From Candidatus Fermentibacteraceae bacterium (GTDB taxonomy: Bacteria; Fermentibacterota; Fermentibacteria; Fermentibacterales; JCC-6): DNA of 14,144 nt. The stretch covers positions 1-14,144 of the forward strand of contig JAOZQW010000004.1 of the NCBI GenBank assembly GCA_029932015.1, read 5' to 3'. The notes under the pieces were generated by a model. It was not told the origin of the DNA, made no database searches, and worked only from the letters and a program-made list of their open reading frames with translations. Shown here in pieces: positions 7,197 to 14,121 of the stretch. The position numbers and the translations under genes were made by a program. The first letter of the stretch is position 1. Each line of letters begins with the position of its first letter.

Positions 7197-9230
7197 CTAC
7201 TTGTCCCTCTCGATGTGTACAAACTTCGATTCATATCTGAGTGGCTTGAACGGCACTCCTGTGCCGTCATAGAACTTCCCGAAGAATTCGACGAACTGCA
7301 GCCTCGCGGTGTGTATAAACCCGCTCAGGCATGCCATTCCAAGGTTGAAGATATGCCCCCCGATCACTACAACCGCTGCAAGGAGAAGCCCTATCACCGG
7401 TATCCCCAGTTCGTTTCTTACCATTGCAGCCATCGTATTGATGACCTGGGCAATTATTGCACTGGAGAGCGCCAGAGCGAAGAGCCGCGAATATGAAAGC
7501 ACATCACCAAGGAGGTTGACGATCCCGTACATGGCATATGCGCCGAGACCTATCTTGCCGAAACCCTTGGCCTCCCTGCCGCCCATTATGAAGATCAGAA
7601 GGGCTCCCGCTCCAAGCATTGTGGTGAAAACACTGTCAAGAGGACCGGATACATCGTAGAGCGCGCCATTGAGCAGATAATGATTGAAGAGCCAGGGGAA
7701 GAGCCCTATCGTTGCGAGCAGCCATCCAGTCTGGTCTGCAACGGCAGCGAATCCCTCGCCCATCCTGAGCCTCTTCACGAGATTCACTACTATTCCCGCC
7801 AGAAGCTGAACCAGTCCCAGAGCGAGTGTAAGGTAGAGGAACTGCTTGGAGACCGCGAAGCCTTCCTGCCCTGCCTCTCCGGGGACGTATCCGGGGATCA
7901 GTGTGTTGAGAAGATTTGCCGGGGCCTGCAGGAACGAAGGAAGGCTGTCGAAGCTCATTCCGAACCAGCCTCCCAGGAAGACTCCTATCAGTATGCTGGC
8001 GAGACCGCCCTGAAAGAGGAGCTGGAAGAGTCTCGGGTTTCCATGTCTCCTGTTGACTATGGCCCAGCCTATGGCAGACCCGGCAGCAAGCGCAATGCCG
8101 TAACCTGCATCTCCAACACATATCCCGAAGAAAAGAGCGTAGAACGGAGCTATCAGAGGAGTGGGATCAGGGTCGTTCCTTGTCGGCTTCCCGTACATGT
8201 CAACGAGGAGCGAGTAGGGAGCTGCTGCCTTCTTTTCTGTAAGCGGGGATGGGGGGGTCTCTCCATCATCCGGTTCAATGACCTCCACAGAGACGTCCCC
8301 CGCTTCGGTCAGGTCCGTCTTCAGCTCATCCAGGTCACGAGTGCGAACCCATCCGCGGAAAAGAGAGACATGGCTGCTCTGCCTTGTTGCCCTCACGGCG
8401 TTCAGTCTCTCCAGGATCATTCCCGCCCCATCGCAGAGCAGCCTGAACCTGGGTAGTTCCTTTGCAAGCTCGAGAGCTCTTTCGTGAAGGGCTTCCTTCC
8501 TTCTTCTGACTTCGGACAGCTCTCTCTCTGTCTCTTTGATGAGGTGTCTGACTTGTCCCGTCCTTGCACCGAAGTCCTGCTGCGTGAATCCGCTCTCACC
8601 GAGAAGCTTCATCAGCTCGCTTTCTTCAGAAGAATGAACGGCAGCGATTACTCTCTCGCTCCTCGCACCCCTGTCCAGCACCTCGATGTGAAGCATGGGG
8701 AACTGGGTTTCCAGTGCATGAACCCTGTCTATCGCATCCTTCTCCAGGGTCCCGGCGCAGAGTCGGGAAGCAGCAGTTGATCTGAGCTCTTCGAACGGAA
8801 CCGGTATGTCCTTCCAGGTCAGCAGGAATTCCATCTCCTGCTCGAGCTCCTTCTCAGCTCCTTCGAGCTTGGCCTTCCGGATCGCGGTAAACCAGGCCCT
8901 GCGAGCCTTCGCTAAGATCGCGTCATCTTTCATCTCCTTCTGGAGATCCTGCTCAGTGACCGATCTCATACTCCCCGGCGGAGGGCATGCATCGCCAGCC
9001 TCCTCCTCCAGGAACTCCATGGCGTTCTCGAGGCTGGATATCTTCTCAACTATCTCGCCGGTATCCATTGAGGCCGGCAGGAACAGCTTCCATTCTTCCT
9101 CATCAGGCCTATCGATCTCTGAAAGGTCGAGAAGGTGAACTCTTCCGAAAGATTCCATCGCAGCAAGGACCTTCTCTTTCGCGGACGAGTGACAGAGTAT
9201 CTCTATCTTGGAGACAGCATCGAGACTCAT
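7197..9230 (-). CDS. atpI: V/A-type ATPase subunit I (membrane stator, a-subunit homologue)
   Basis: The 677-residue stator subunit forms the ion half-channels beside the K ring. The N-terminal ~335 residues are cytoplasmic with coiled-coil stretches (about 60-140 and 225-260) that dock the peripheral stalks. The C-terminal half is membrane-embedded, with roughly seven to eight hydrophobic segments from about 357 to 645. Key motifs are FFGICVGDAGYG (367-378), LLGDVLSYSRLFALALSS (573-590), where Arg582 is the essential arginine facing the ring carboxylate, and HTARLQFVEFFGKFY (640-654). Length fits the family (about 620-680). The ATG shares one base with the G/H stop (TGATG at 9232-9228), so the two are translationally coupled. 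Confidence 0.97.
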   Translation of the reverse strand: MSLDAVSKIEILCHSSAKEKVLAAMESFGRVHLLDLSEIDRPDEEEWKLFLPASMDTGEIVEKISSLENAMEFLEEEAGDACPPPGSMRSVTEQDLQKEMKDDAILAKARRAWFTAIRKAKLEGAEKELEQEMEFLLTWKDIPVPFEELRSTAASRLCAGTLEKDAIDRVHALETQFPMLHIEVLDRGARSERVIAAVHSSEESELMKLLGESGFTQQDFGARTGQVRHLIKETERELSEVRRRKEALHERALELAKELPRFRLLCDGAGMILERLNAVRATRQSSHVSLFRGWVRTRDLDELKTDLTEAGDVSVEVIEPDDGETPPSPLTEKKAAAPYSLLVDMYGKPTRNDPDPTPLIAPFYALFFGICVGDAGYGIALAAGSAIGWAIVNRRHGNPRLFQLLFQGGLASILIGVFLGGWFGMSFDSLPSFLQAPANLLNTLIPGYVPGEAGQEGFAVSKQFLYLTLALGLVQLLAGIVVNLVKRLRMGEGFAAVADQTGWLLATIGLFPWLFNHYLLNGALYDVSGPLDSVFTTMLGAGALLIFIMGGREAKGFGKIGLGAYAMYGIVNLLGDVLSYSRLFALALSSAIIAQVINTMAAMVRNELGIPVIGLLLAAVVVIGGHIFNLGMACLSGFIHTARLQFVEFFGKFYDGTGVPFKPLRYESKFVHIERDK

Positions 9231-9550
9231 CAGTCGCCTTCCGCTCCGCCTGTGATGATCTTCCTCAGCATATCAGTGGCTCTCTTCTCAAGCTTTGCCT
9301 CTCGAGACTCCAGATACTCCTGCTGCTGTGTAATCCCACTCTGGAGGGTGGCACTGACAGCACTCATTTCCTTCTCGACAGCAGCTTCAGCTTCATCCGC
9401 CACTTTCTTCAGCCTGGCGTCTTTTTCGAGGTCCATTTTTTCAAGCCTGGCCCTGATCCCCATCTTTGTCCGCTGAGCATCTTTGACTGCTTCTTCGATT
9501 GTTCTGCGAGACTGATCCTCAGCTTCGCGGAGAGTACCTAGCTCCGGCAT
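9230..9550 (-). CDS. V/A-type ATPase subunit G/H (peripheral stalk coiled coil)
   Basis: This 106-residue, almost entirely charged helical protein (Glu, Lys, Arg and Ala rich, heptad-like from about residue 7 to 97) has no membrane segment. Such sequences carry little family signature. The call rests on size (G/H subunits are about 100-120 residues), composition and its place as first gene before subunit I, as in the Thermus G-I-L-E-C-F-A-B-D operon. It would pair with subunit E in the peripheral stalk. The ATG at 9550 has only a weak AAAGG about 11 bases upstream. Its stop overlaps the I start by one base. Confidence 0.85.
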   Translation of the reverse strand: MPELGTLREAEDQSRRTIEEAVKDAQRTKMGIRARLEKMDLEKDARLKKVADEAEAAVEKEMSAVSATLQSGITQQQEYLESREAKLEKRATDMLRKIITGGAEGD

Positions 9551-9589
9551 CGATTACCAGCCTTTCGATTCTTCCGGGGTCCGGCATGT

Positions 9590-9610
9590 CTGGACAGGAA
9601 CCCTGTCCAG
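9590..9610 (-). promoter_or_regulatory. Perfect 8-bp hairpin in the ATPase operon leader
   Basis: CTGGACAG (9590-9597) and CTGTCCAG (9603-9610) form a perfect 8-bp stem around a 5-base loop. It lies 40 bases before the first ATG and downstream of the candidate promoter, so it would be in the 5' leader RNA. Its role, if any, is unknown. Confidence 0.45.
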
Positions 9611-9681
9611 CGGCATCGCCGTTAACGTCTCAATTTGGTTCGGATGTGACGGCACGGGTATACCGCCATGCCAGTTACAGT

Positions 9682-9788
9682 TGTGGATACAACTTACGAA
9701 ACTACTTTAAGTGATTTCGTTATCTCCCTGTGTCACAACATTATAATGAGTTTTCCACATTCTTCCGAACTTATCCACATTTTCCACA
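9682..9788. other. Cluster of four DnaA-box-like nonamers (candidate origin or DnaA-controlled promoter)
   Basis: Four close matches to the DnaA box (TTATNCACA; TTTTCCACA in some phyla) occur in 107 bases: an inverted GTATCCACA at 9682-9690, TTTTCCACA at 9751-9759, the consensus TTATCCACA at 9771-9779, and TTTTCCACA at 9780-9788. The last two abut, and the last three share one orientation. The region is AT-rich and intergenic, as at a bacterial oriC. No dnaA, dnaN, gyrB, rpmH or parAB gene is visible, and genes on both sides run the same way, so origin function is only a hypothesis. Confidence 0.5.
9740..9745 (-). promoter_or_regulatory. Candidate -10 element of the ATPase operon promoter
   Basis: The palindrome ATTATAAT places a perfect TATAAT on the - strand at 9745-9740. 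The -35 region 17-18 bases upstream is poor (about 3 of 6 matches). A start near 9733 would give a leader of roughly 180 bases. One DnaA-like box (9751-9759) falls in the -35/-10 spacer, so binding there would be expected to block RNA polymerase. Confidence 0.35.
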
Positions 9789-9789
9789 A

Positions 9790-10152
9790 TCAGGACTCCT
9801 CAGGGCCGGGGGCTCCGGCCATTCTGCACTGTCCTTCAAAGAAGACACCGTCCTCTATTATCAAGGAGTTAGTATAGATATCTCCTTCGAGCCTCGAGCC
9901 GCTCTGTAGTTCCAGCTGCTGCTCGGCCCTGACCGTTCCGCGGATAGTCCCTCCGACCACAGCTTGCCCCACGGTCACATCTCCCGCTATCACACCAGAC
10001 CGACCAACAGTGAGGGTGCCGGAAACAAAGACCTCCCCATCAACATTGCCATCTACGCGCAGACCACCATCAACCTTGATGGAACCTGTGCATACGCTTC
10101 CCGAACCAAGTATGGAATCCATGGCAGCTGAGACTTCCTTAACTGTCCGCAT
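9790..10152 (-). CDS. Bactofilin family cytoskeletal protein
   Basis: The 120-residue product has the bactofilin (DUF583) pattern: a short N-terminal tail, then a right-handed beta-helix core of glycine- and valine-rich turns from about 14 to 108, starting ILGSGSVCTGSIKVDGGLRV (14-33) and ending IIEDGVFFEGQCRM (98-111). It has short disordered ends and no transmembrane segment. Bactofilins polymerise without nucleotide and act as scaffolds for cell-shape enzymes, often encoded beside M23 peptidases. Here the upstream gene (10389-10739) looks like the N-terminal part of such a peptidase, which supports a role in cell shape. The ATG at 10152 has a GGTGAT about 5 bases upstream. Confidence 0.95.
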   Translation of the reverse strand: MRTVKEVSAAMDSILGSGSVCTGSIKVDGGLRVDGNVDGEVFVSGTLTVGRSGVIAGDVTVGQAVVGGTIRGTVRAEQQLELQSGSRLEGDIYTNSLIIEDGVFFEGQCRMAGAPGPEES

Positions 10153-10202
10153 TTATCACCAGCATCCTACTGCGACAACGCATATTACTGCGTTTGCTGC
10201 GT

Positions 10203-10216
10203 TATGCTCGAGCATA
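10203..10216. promoter_or_regulatory. Perfect 14-bp palindrome upstream of the bactofilin
   Basis: TATGCTCGAGCATA is a perfect dyad about 50 bases before the bactofilin ATG, next to the TACTGCG direct repeats. Its position and symmetry suit an operator for a dimeric regulator near the bactofilin promoter. No regulator gene lies nearby, so this is inference from shape only. Confidence 0.35.
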
Positions 10217-10229
10217 TGTCCGCCCTGTC

Positions 10230-10259
10230 GGGGTCACGCAAATGGGGCTGCATGTCCCC
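10230..10259. repeat. Degenerate REP-like palindrome
   Basis: GGGGTCACGCA (10230-10240) and TGCATGTCCCC (10249-10259) form imperfect 11-base arms (two mismatches) around an 8-base spacer. The right arm shares TGCATGTCCCC with hairpin 3 of the 708-844 cluster except for the first base, suggesting a decayed copy of the same repeat family. Confidence 0.55.
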
Positions 10260-10388
10260 GAGCCACGGGAGTCTGCACTCGCAAGTCCTGCTTCCTCGAC
10301 CATCTTCTAATACCCTGATGCAAACGCCAAAGAAAAGTATGGAATGGATTGGACGTTCGCTTCTGCATCTCCCTGTTCATCTCGCGAC

Positions 10389-10739
10389 TTACGGTAGAGT
10401 GTCGCTGTCCGGCGGCAGAAGACCAGCCATGTTCTCTATCAGAATCCTGTCGGCCAGTATCTGCTCCAGCTGATCCTCTATGATGTTCAGTCTGGCATCC
10501 GTGTATATCCCGATGGTGAGAGAATCCTGCAACCGCGAAACCTGCTCTCTCAGGCCCGTCAACTCACCAGCGGTCATAAGTCCGAGAGCTGTAACAATTA
10601 CAGCAGCTGCAAACAGAATTACCATGAAGGCGAGTCCCGCCCTCAGAAGGATGAGTTTCCACCCGCTTATATCCAGCTTCCTGTGCGTCTTGCCGCTGTG
10701 GGAAATGAAATATGCCGTGAAGCCTTTGTCAGACTGCAT
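10389..10739 (-). CDS. Single-pass membrane coiled-coil protein resembling an M23 peptidase N-terminus
   Basis: This 116-residue protein has a short cytoplasmic N-terminus (GFTAYFISHSGKTHRKLDIS), one hydrophobic segment at about 29-55, then an outward-facing coiled coil at about 58-103 that ends ENMAGLLPPDSDTLP. That layout (a strand-like 'hsgk..rkl.is' start, a membrane segment, a coiled coil, then a 'laGl' turn) is what I know from the N-terminus of bactofilin-linked M23 endopeptidases. The peptidase domain with its HxxxD and HxH metal motifs is absent: the frame stops at TAA (10389-10391), and I found no continuation downstream. It may be a truncated relic or a stand-alone partner. The start is well placed: ATG after GGAGGGAA. 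Confidence 0.7.
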   Translation of the reverse strand: MQSDKGFTAYFISHSGKTHRKLDISGWKLILLRAGLAFMVILFAAAVIVTALGLMTAGELTGLREQVSRLQDSLTIGIYTDARLNIIEDQLEQILADRILIENMAGLLPPDSDTLP

Positions 10740-10772
10740 TTCCCTCCAGCCAATTCCTCTGCCGTAGTTCGT

Positions 10773-10802
10773 AAACTACCCGTATGCCCGCTTGAGTGTC
10801 AA
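10773..10802 (-). promoter_or_regulatory. Candidate sigma70-type promoter for the membrane coiled-coil gene
   Basis: On the - strand a perfect TTGACA (10802-10797) is followed after 18 bases by TAGTTT (10778-10773), which matches TATAAT at three of six positions. Transcription would start near 10766, about 27 bases before the ATG at 10739. The -10 overlaps a perfect 6-bp inverted repeat GTAGTT/AACTAC (10764-10779), which could be an operator or a small hairpin at the very start of the transcript. Confidence 0.4.
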
Positions 10803-10816
10803 CAAACATCAGACGC

Positions 10817-11824
10817 TTAGAGGCTCGCAAGGAGTTCCTCGATCCTGCCTTTCGATAGACCCATTCCCAGCGAGGCCATGAGGAGGAGTCTCATCTTATG
10901 TCCCTGCATGTCCCCGGCCAGTATCAGACCACGCTTTTCGAGATCAGCGCCTCCGCCATCGTATCCATATACTCCGAGAACCCTCCCGATGTAGCATCTG
11001 CTTGTCACACATATTATTACACCTCTGGAGGAAGCCTCCTCCGCTACCTCCACCACCAGAGGGGGAACATTCCCTCTGCCGAAAGCTTCTATCACTATTC
11101 CGGTGTATCCGTCATCGATGCAGTGGTGTACTTCTCTATGTCCGAAGCCAGCCGCAACCCGGAGCAGCCCTACTTCATGATTCATCCGGAGGGCTCCCGG
11201 CGGAAGATGTACCCGCCATAGAGGAGCCCTGTGGACGAGTACCCTGTCCTGGTCGACGAAGCCCAGAGGACCGTAACCGGGGGAACTGAAGCTGCTGAGA
11301 TTACTTGTGCAGGTCTTCGTGACCCTTCCAGCTGAATGTATCTCGTCGTTAAGAACTACAGTAACTCCCAACTTATGAACTTCAGGGGTCGCCGCTGTCA
11401 GAAGAGCTCCTCTGAGATTCCTCGGGCCATCGATCCCTATCTCGTCGATGCTTCTCATCGCCGCAGTAAATACTATCGGGATATCCGAGTCAAGCCAGAC
11501 ATCAGCCAGGAAAGCGGTCTCCTCGAGCGTGTCTGTGCCGTGAGTCACGACGATCCCCTCATACTTGCCACTGCGAATCACTTCATCTATCAGACTGCAA
11601 ATCTCTCCCATCTTAATGGGGGATATCTGAGGACTGGGCAGCTCGCTGAACCTGATATGATCGATATTGATATGTGCGGGGATAACATCTCTGCCGACCG
11701 GCAGGACGGGGCGCTCGGGATTTAGATTGAGGCCCCCGCTGCTGCTTGCCATTTCTATCGTTCCGCCGGTCGTGATCAGCGCGATCCGTTTACTTTCGAC
11801 TGGGACTCCGCGCAGGTTGTTCAA
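10817..11824 (-). CDS. Cytoplasmic type I/II L-asparaginase
   Basis: Hydrolyses L-asparagine to aspartate and ammonia. From a TTG at 11822-11824 it is 335 residues. I chose this start because GAGG lies 7 bases upstream and it leaves a short lead-in to the first strand; a longer reading from a TTG at 11848 adds 8 residues with a poorer site. The first signature, RIALITTGGTIEM, carries nucleophile Thr22. The second, VVTHGTDTLEETAF, carries Thr97-Asp98. VTKTCTSNLSSFSSPGYGPLG supplies Lys170. These form the known catalytic triads. There is no signal peptide, so it is cytoplasmic. A gatD-type tRNA amidotransferase subunit is less likely: no gatE partner lies beside it, and the long GatD N-terminal domain is absent. 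Confidence 0.93.
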   Translation of the reverse strand: MNNLRGVPVESKRIALITTGGTIEMASSSGGLNLNPERPVLPVGRDVIPAHINIDHIRFSELPSPQISPIKMGEICSLIDEVIRSGKYEGIVVTHGTDTLEETAFLADVWLDSDIPIVFTAAMRSIDEIGIDGPRNLRGALLTAATPEVHKLGVTVVLNDEIHSAGRVTKTCTSNLSSFSSPGYGPLGFVDQDRVLVHRAPLWRVHLPPGALRMNHEVGLLRVAAGFGHREVHHCIDDGYTGIVIEAFGRGNVPPLVVEVAEEASSRGVIICVTSRCYIGRVLGVYGYDGGGADLEKRGLILAGDMQGHKMRLLLMASLGMGLSKGRIEELLASL

Positions 11825-11882
11825 TGCCCTACCTCTTCGATCCTTCAAATAAGCAGTTATCCGGGTGTTACTTCAGTACTTC

Positions 11883-11917
11883 TATCTGATGAGGCTCTTT
11901 GAAGGGGGAATCAGATA
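11883..11917 (-). other. Inverted repeat spanning the stop of the 736-residue gene
   Basis: TATCTGAT (11883-11890) and ATCAGATA (11910-11917) form a perfect 8-bp inverted repeat with a 19-base loop. The stop codon of the upstream gene (11911-11913) lies inside one arm. No U-run follows, so it is a weak candidate for a terminator or 3'-end stabiliser. Confidence 0.3.
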
Positions 11918-14121
11918 TAGCGGAGCCCTGAACTCTCGGGCGCGGCTTTTCCAGCTATCCTGAGGAGCTGTTCCCTGAGCTTCTCTGGATGGTCCGGCAT
12001 GGCTTTCATGTACTTGCGGGCTTCTGGCTCCGGCCAGAGATCATCCATCATTTGAATTAGCTCTACGTCCCTGCTGACGGCCTCAAGCAGAATGTGGTGT
12101 GTCTCGACAAGTCCGAGCAGCTCCTCTCGGTCGAGGTCCTGTGTCCACTTGAGCAGAATAGCGACTGTGCTGGCATTATCTCTGTAGCGTCTTCTCATTC
12201 CCAGGCTGATGGCTCCCGCCTCGGGTGCGGTAACGGCACCGGTCCTTGCTCCCATCTCACGGAAATACTGGATATAGGTCTCTACAGCATCCCTTGCGTT
12301 CTCCACGACAGATCCGGATCTCTGCATGGCGGGATTGAAGAGCCACATATTCTCGAGGACGGACCGGATCGCCTTGGCCTCTCCCCGCTTGCGCCTCATG
12401 ATGCTTCCTTCGAGCGCAACGCATATGCGTCCATAGCGTTTCACGAACAGGATCTGCTCGCCAGCACTTTCCTCTGCGCTCATTCTGTCAAACAGCCTTT
12501 TGAGTATCTTCTTGCCGGCATCGATCTCTTCGACGATAACCGTGGTCTTTTTTGTGGCTTTCCGACGCCAGAGCAGCCTGTAGATATTCCGGTCGAGATT
12601 CCGGGCGGCGCCAGTCATCGAGGCCAGGCCGCCGCCTTCCGCTACTGACAGAGAATGCTCAAGGGCTGCAACCAGATTGGTCGCCTTGAATTCATCATCC
12701 TCTCCCAGGAAACTGATGATCTCGACAAAGTCACCGATAAGCAGTTCCAGGCCGGCAAGACTCTTTTTGTCGGAGTAAAGCATTACCATATCGAGAAGTA
12801 CATTTTCGAGGGGCGAATAAACCTCTTTTCTCCATACACGGCACATGTTCTCTCCGGGGGGGGTTTTCCTGCTTCGGAAAAATCCCTCCGCCCCCGGGAA
12901 GTTCGCCTTCTCCTTCTGATCCCCTCCCTCGAATGCATGGAATACAGCGATAAGGTCGACCCCACCCGCCGCCTTGCGCAGTCTCAGGATCTCTCTGCGG
13001 GAGGAATCGGGAGGATCGGTTCCCTGCAGGAGGTCTTCTCGACCGCTCCGGAGTAATCCCTCTACAAGCAGCTTGCCTTCCCTGACCAGTATCTTTCTGT
13101 GGGTTCTCCGGGAGATAACGGGGCCGAGATTCTTCACCGCCCGTTTGAGTATTGCAGTGGCATTGTTCCTGACCGATCGCCAGTTGGCCATCAGGACAGA
13201 CCCCTCAATATCTGCTGGGACTTCATCCAGCGCTGAGTCAGTAGTCAGCTTTCGTTCGAACTCCAGTACAAGACGGTCCTCCAGGATCGGTACCGCCGCT
13301 GCCAGGAACGGTGCTCCAGCAGCCTCCCCGTGCTCAGAACTCATGCTAAGAGCAGCCATCTCCCTGAGATAGGGTACCAGTATATCAGGGCGTCCGGCAA
13401 GTATCTCTGCAGAGAGAGGGATTATCCTGCCGAAGAACAGTGCTGCCGTCTTCAGTTGCCATATGGCAACCGTGGCATCGGATGTCTCGGAAGATGGCAT
13501 GATAGTAGTGAGAAGTTCTTCTGCCAGGCCTCCTGCGAGCAGCTCTGCTGCATCCGTATACTCCAGCAGCGTCCTTACATAAGCGGTCAGGCCTCCTGCT
13601 AAAAACCGTGAATAGACGGCGTGCCCGCTCTTCTCAAGCCATACTGCCTGCTGTGACAGAACCTCGCAGAGGCTCCTCGCGGCGCTGATGATCTCACCCG
13701 CCCTGCTCTCCTCTATTCCCGGTATGCTCAGCAGCTTCTCCATAGTAGCCCCGAGAGCCCTGCTTCTGTCTTCGGCCCTGAACAGCTTCCGAAGAAGCAC
13801 TACTTCCGCTGTCCGAAGCTGCTCCATCGTCATGTCCTGACAGTAGGTATGCACTGCAGTGGCAAGAAGCTCAGGGAAGATGGGATCATCAGTTACCGTT
13901 TCTTCGAGCAGGGGTGCCACCACCTTGTCAAGGAAACGGCTGCGATGCTCTCTTGCGGATATCCTTTCAAGAGACCTGATCACCTCGTCCACGGTGCCTG
14001 CTGTACTTGTAGCGAGTGCGGAAAGCCACTGAGAGCTTCCTCCCTCTATTACCTGCTGTCTGTAATGATGATCAAGGAGAGAAAGAATAAGAGCGAAGCG
14101 TCCGCTTCGGGGAAGGATCAT
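11911..14121 (-). CDS. Large helical protein of unknown function, N-terminus possibly beyond the window
   Basis: I do not recognise this protein. From the ATG at 14121 it has 736 residues, predicted by eye to be almost all alpha-helical, rich in Leu, Ala, Glu and Arg, with no signal peptide or clear membrane segment. A hydrophilic Gly/Pro/Lys-rich stretch at about 363-430 divides a helical N-terminal half from a helical C-terminal half. Basic patches occur at 518-525 (WRRKATKK) and 576-579 (RRKR). I see no Walker, zinc or other catalytic motif. A helical-repeat scaffold is possible but unproven. The frame stays open for 7 codons past this ATG to the window edge, so the true start may lie outside. 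It probably heads a unit with the asparaginase (86-base gap). Confidence 0.8.
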   Translation of the reverse strand: MILPRSGRFALILSLLDHHYRQQVIEGGSSQWLSALATSTAGTVDEVIRSLERISAREHRSRFLDKVVAPLLEETVTDDPIFPELLATAVHTYCQDMTMEQLRTAEVVLLRKLFRAEDRSRALGATMEKLLSIPGIEESRAGEIISAARSLCEVLSQQAVWLEKSGHAVYSRFLAGGLTAYVRTLLEYTDAAELLAGGLAEELLTTIMPSSETSDATVAIWQLKTAALFFGRIIPLSAEILAGRPDILVPYLREMAALSMSSEHGEAAGAPFLAAAVPILEDRLVLEFERKLTTDSALDEVPADIEGSVLMANWRSVRNNATAILKRAVKNLGPVISRRTHRKILVREGKLLVEGLLRSGREDLLQGTDPPDSSRREILRLRKAAGGVDLIAVFHAFEGGDQKEKANFPGAEGFFRSRKTPPGENMCRVWRKEVYSPLENVLLDMVMLYSDKKSLAGLELLIGDFVEIISFLGEDDEFKATNLVAALEHSLSVAEGGGLASMTGAARNLDRNIYRLLWRRKATKKTTVIVEEIDAGKKILKRLFDRMSAEESAGEQILFVKRYGRICVALEGSIMRRKRGEAKAIRSVLENMWLFNPAMQRSGSVVENARDAVETYIQYFREMGARTGAVTAPEAGAISLGMRRRYRDNASTVAILLKWTQDLDREELLGLVETHHILLEAVSRDVELIQMMDDLWPEPEARKYMKAMPDHPEKLREQLLRIAGKAAPESSGLRYI

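Larger units (their letters stand above)
9551..9789. other. AT-rich intergenic region upstream of the ATPase operon
   Basis: These 239 bases hold no convincing gene. The right-hand part (about 9670-9790) is clearly more AT-rich than the surrounding genes. It contains four DnaA-box-like nonamers, a palindromic ATTATAAT, and nearer the operon an 8-bp hairpin. It separates the end of the bactofilin gene from the first ATPase gene and must carry the ATPase operon promoter unless the operon is read through from the bactofilin. Confidence 0.7.
10153..10388. other. Intergenic region with a palindrome and a decayed REP-like copy
   Basis: These 236 bases between the bactofilin and the 116-residue membrane protein hold no supported gene. 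They contain the direct repeat TACTGCG (10168-10174 and 10186-10192), a perfect 14-bp palindrome at 10203-10216 and a degenerate palindrome at 10230-10259. A 48-codon - strand frame (10234-10380) ends inside the palindrome; it has no clear ribosome binding site or recognisable product. Confidence 0.6.

Noticed and set aside
7680..8456. 258-codon + strand frame opposite subunit I
   Set aside because: Shadow frame of the membrane stator gene; no plausible product.
10234..10380. 48-codon - strand frame downstream of the membrane coiled-coil gene, considered as a missing peptidase fragment or small gene
   Set aside because: Its translation is Arg/Gln-rich with no HxxxD or HxH motif, no clear ribosome binding site, and it ends within a repeat; probably chance.
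10817..11824. GatD subunit of an archaeal-type tRNA amidotransferase
   Set aside because: The protein starts almost directly at the asparaginase core, lacks the extra N-terminal domain of GatD, and has no gatE neighbour.
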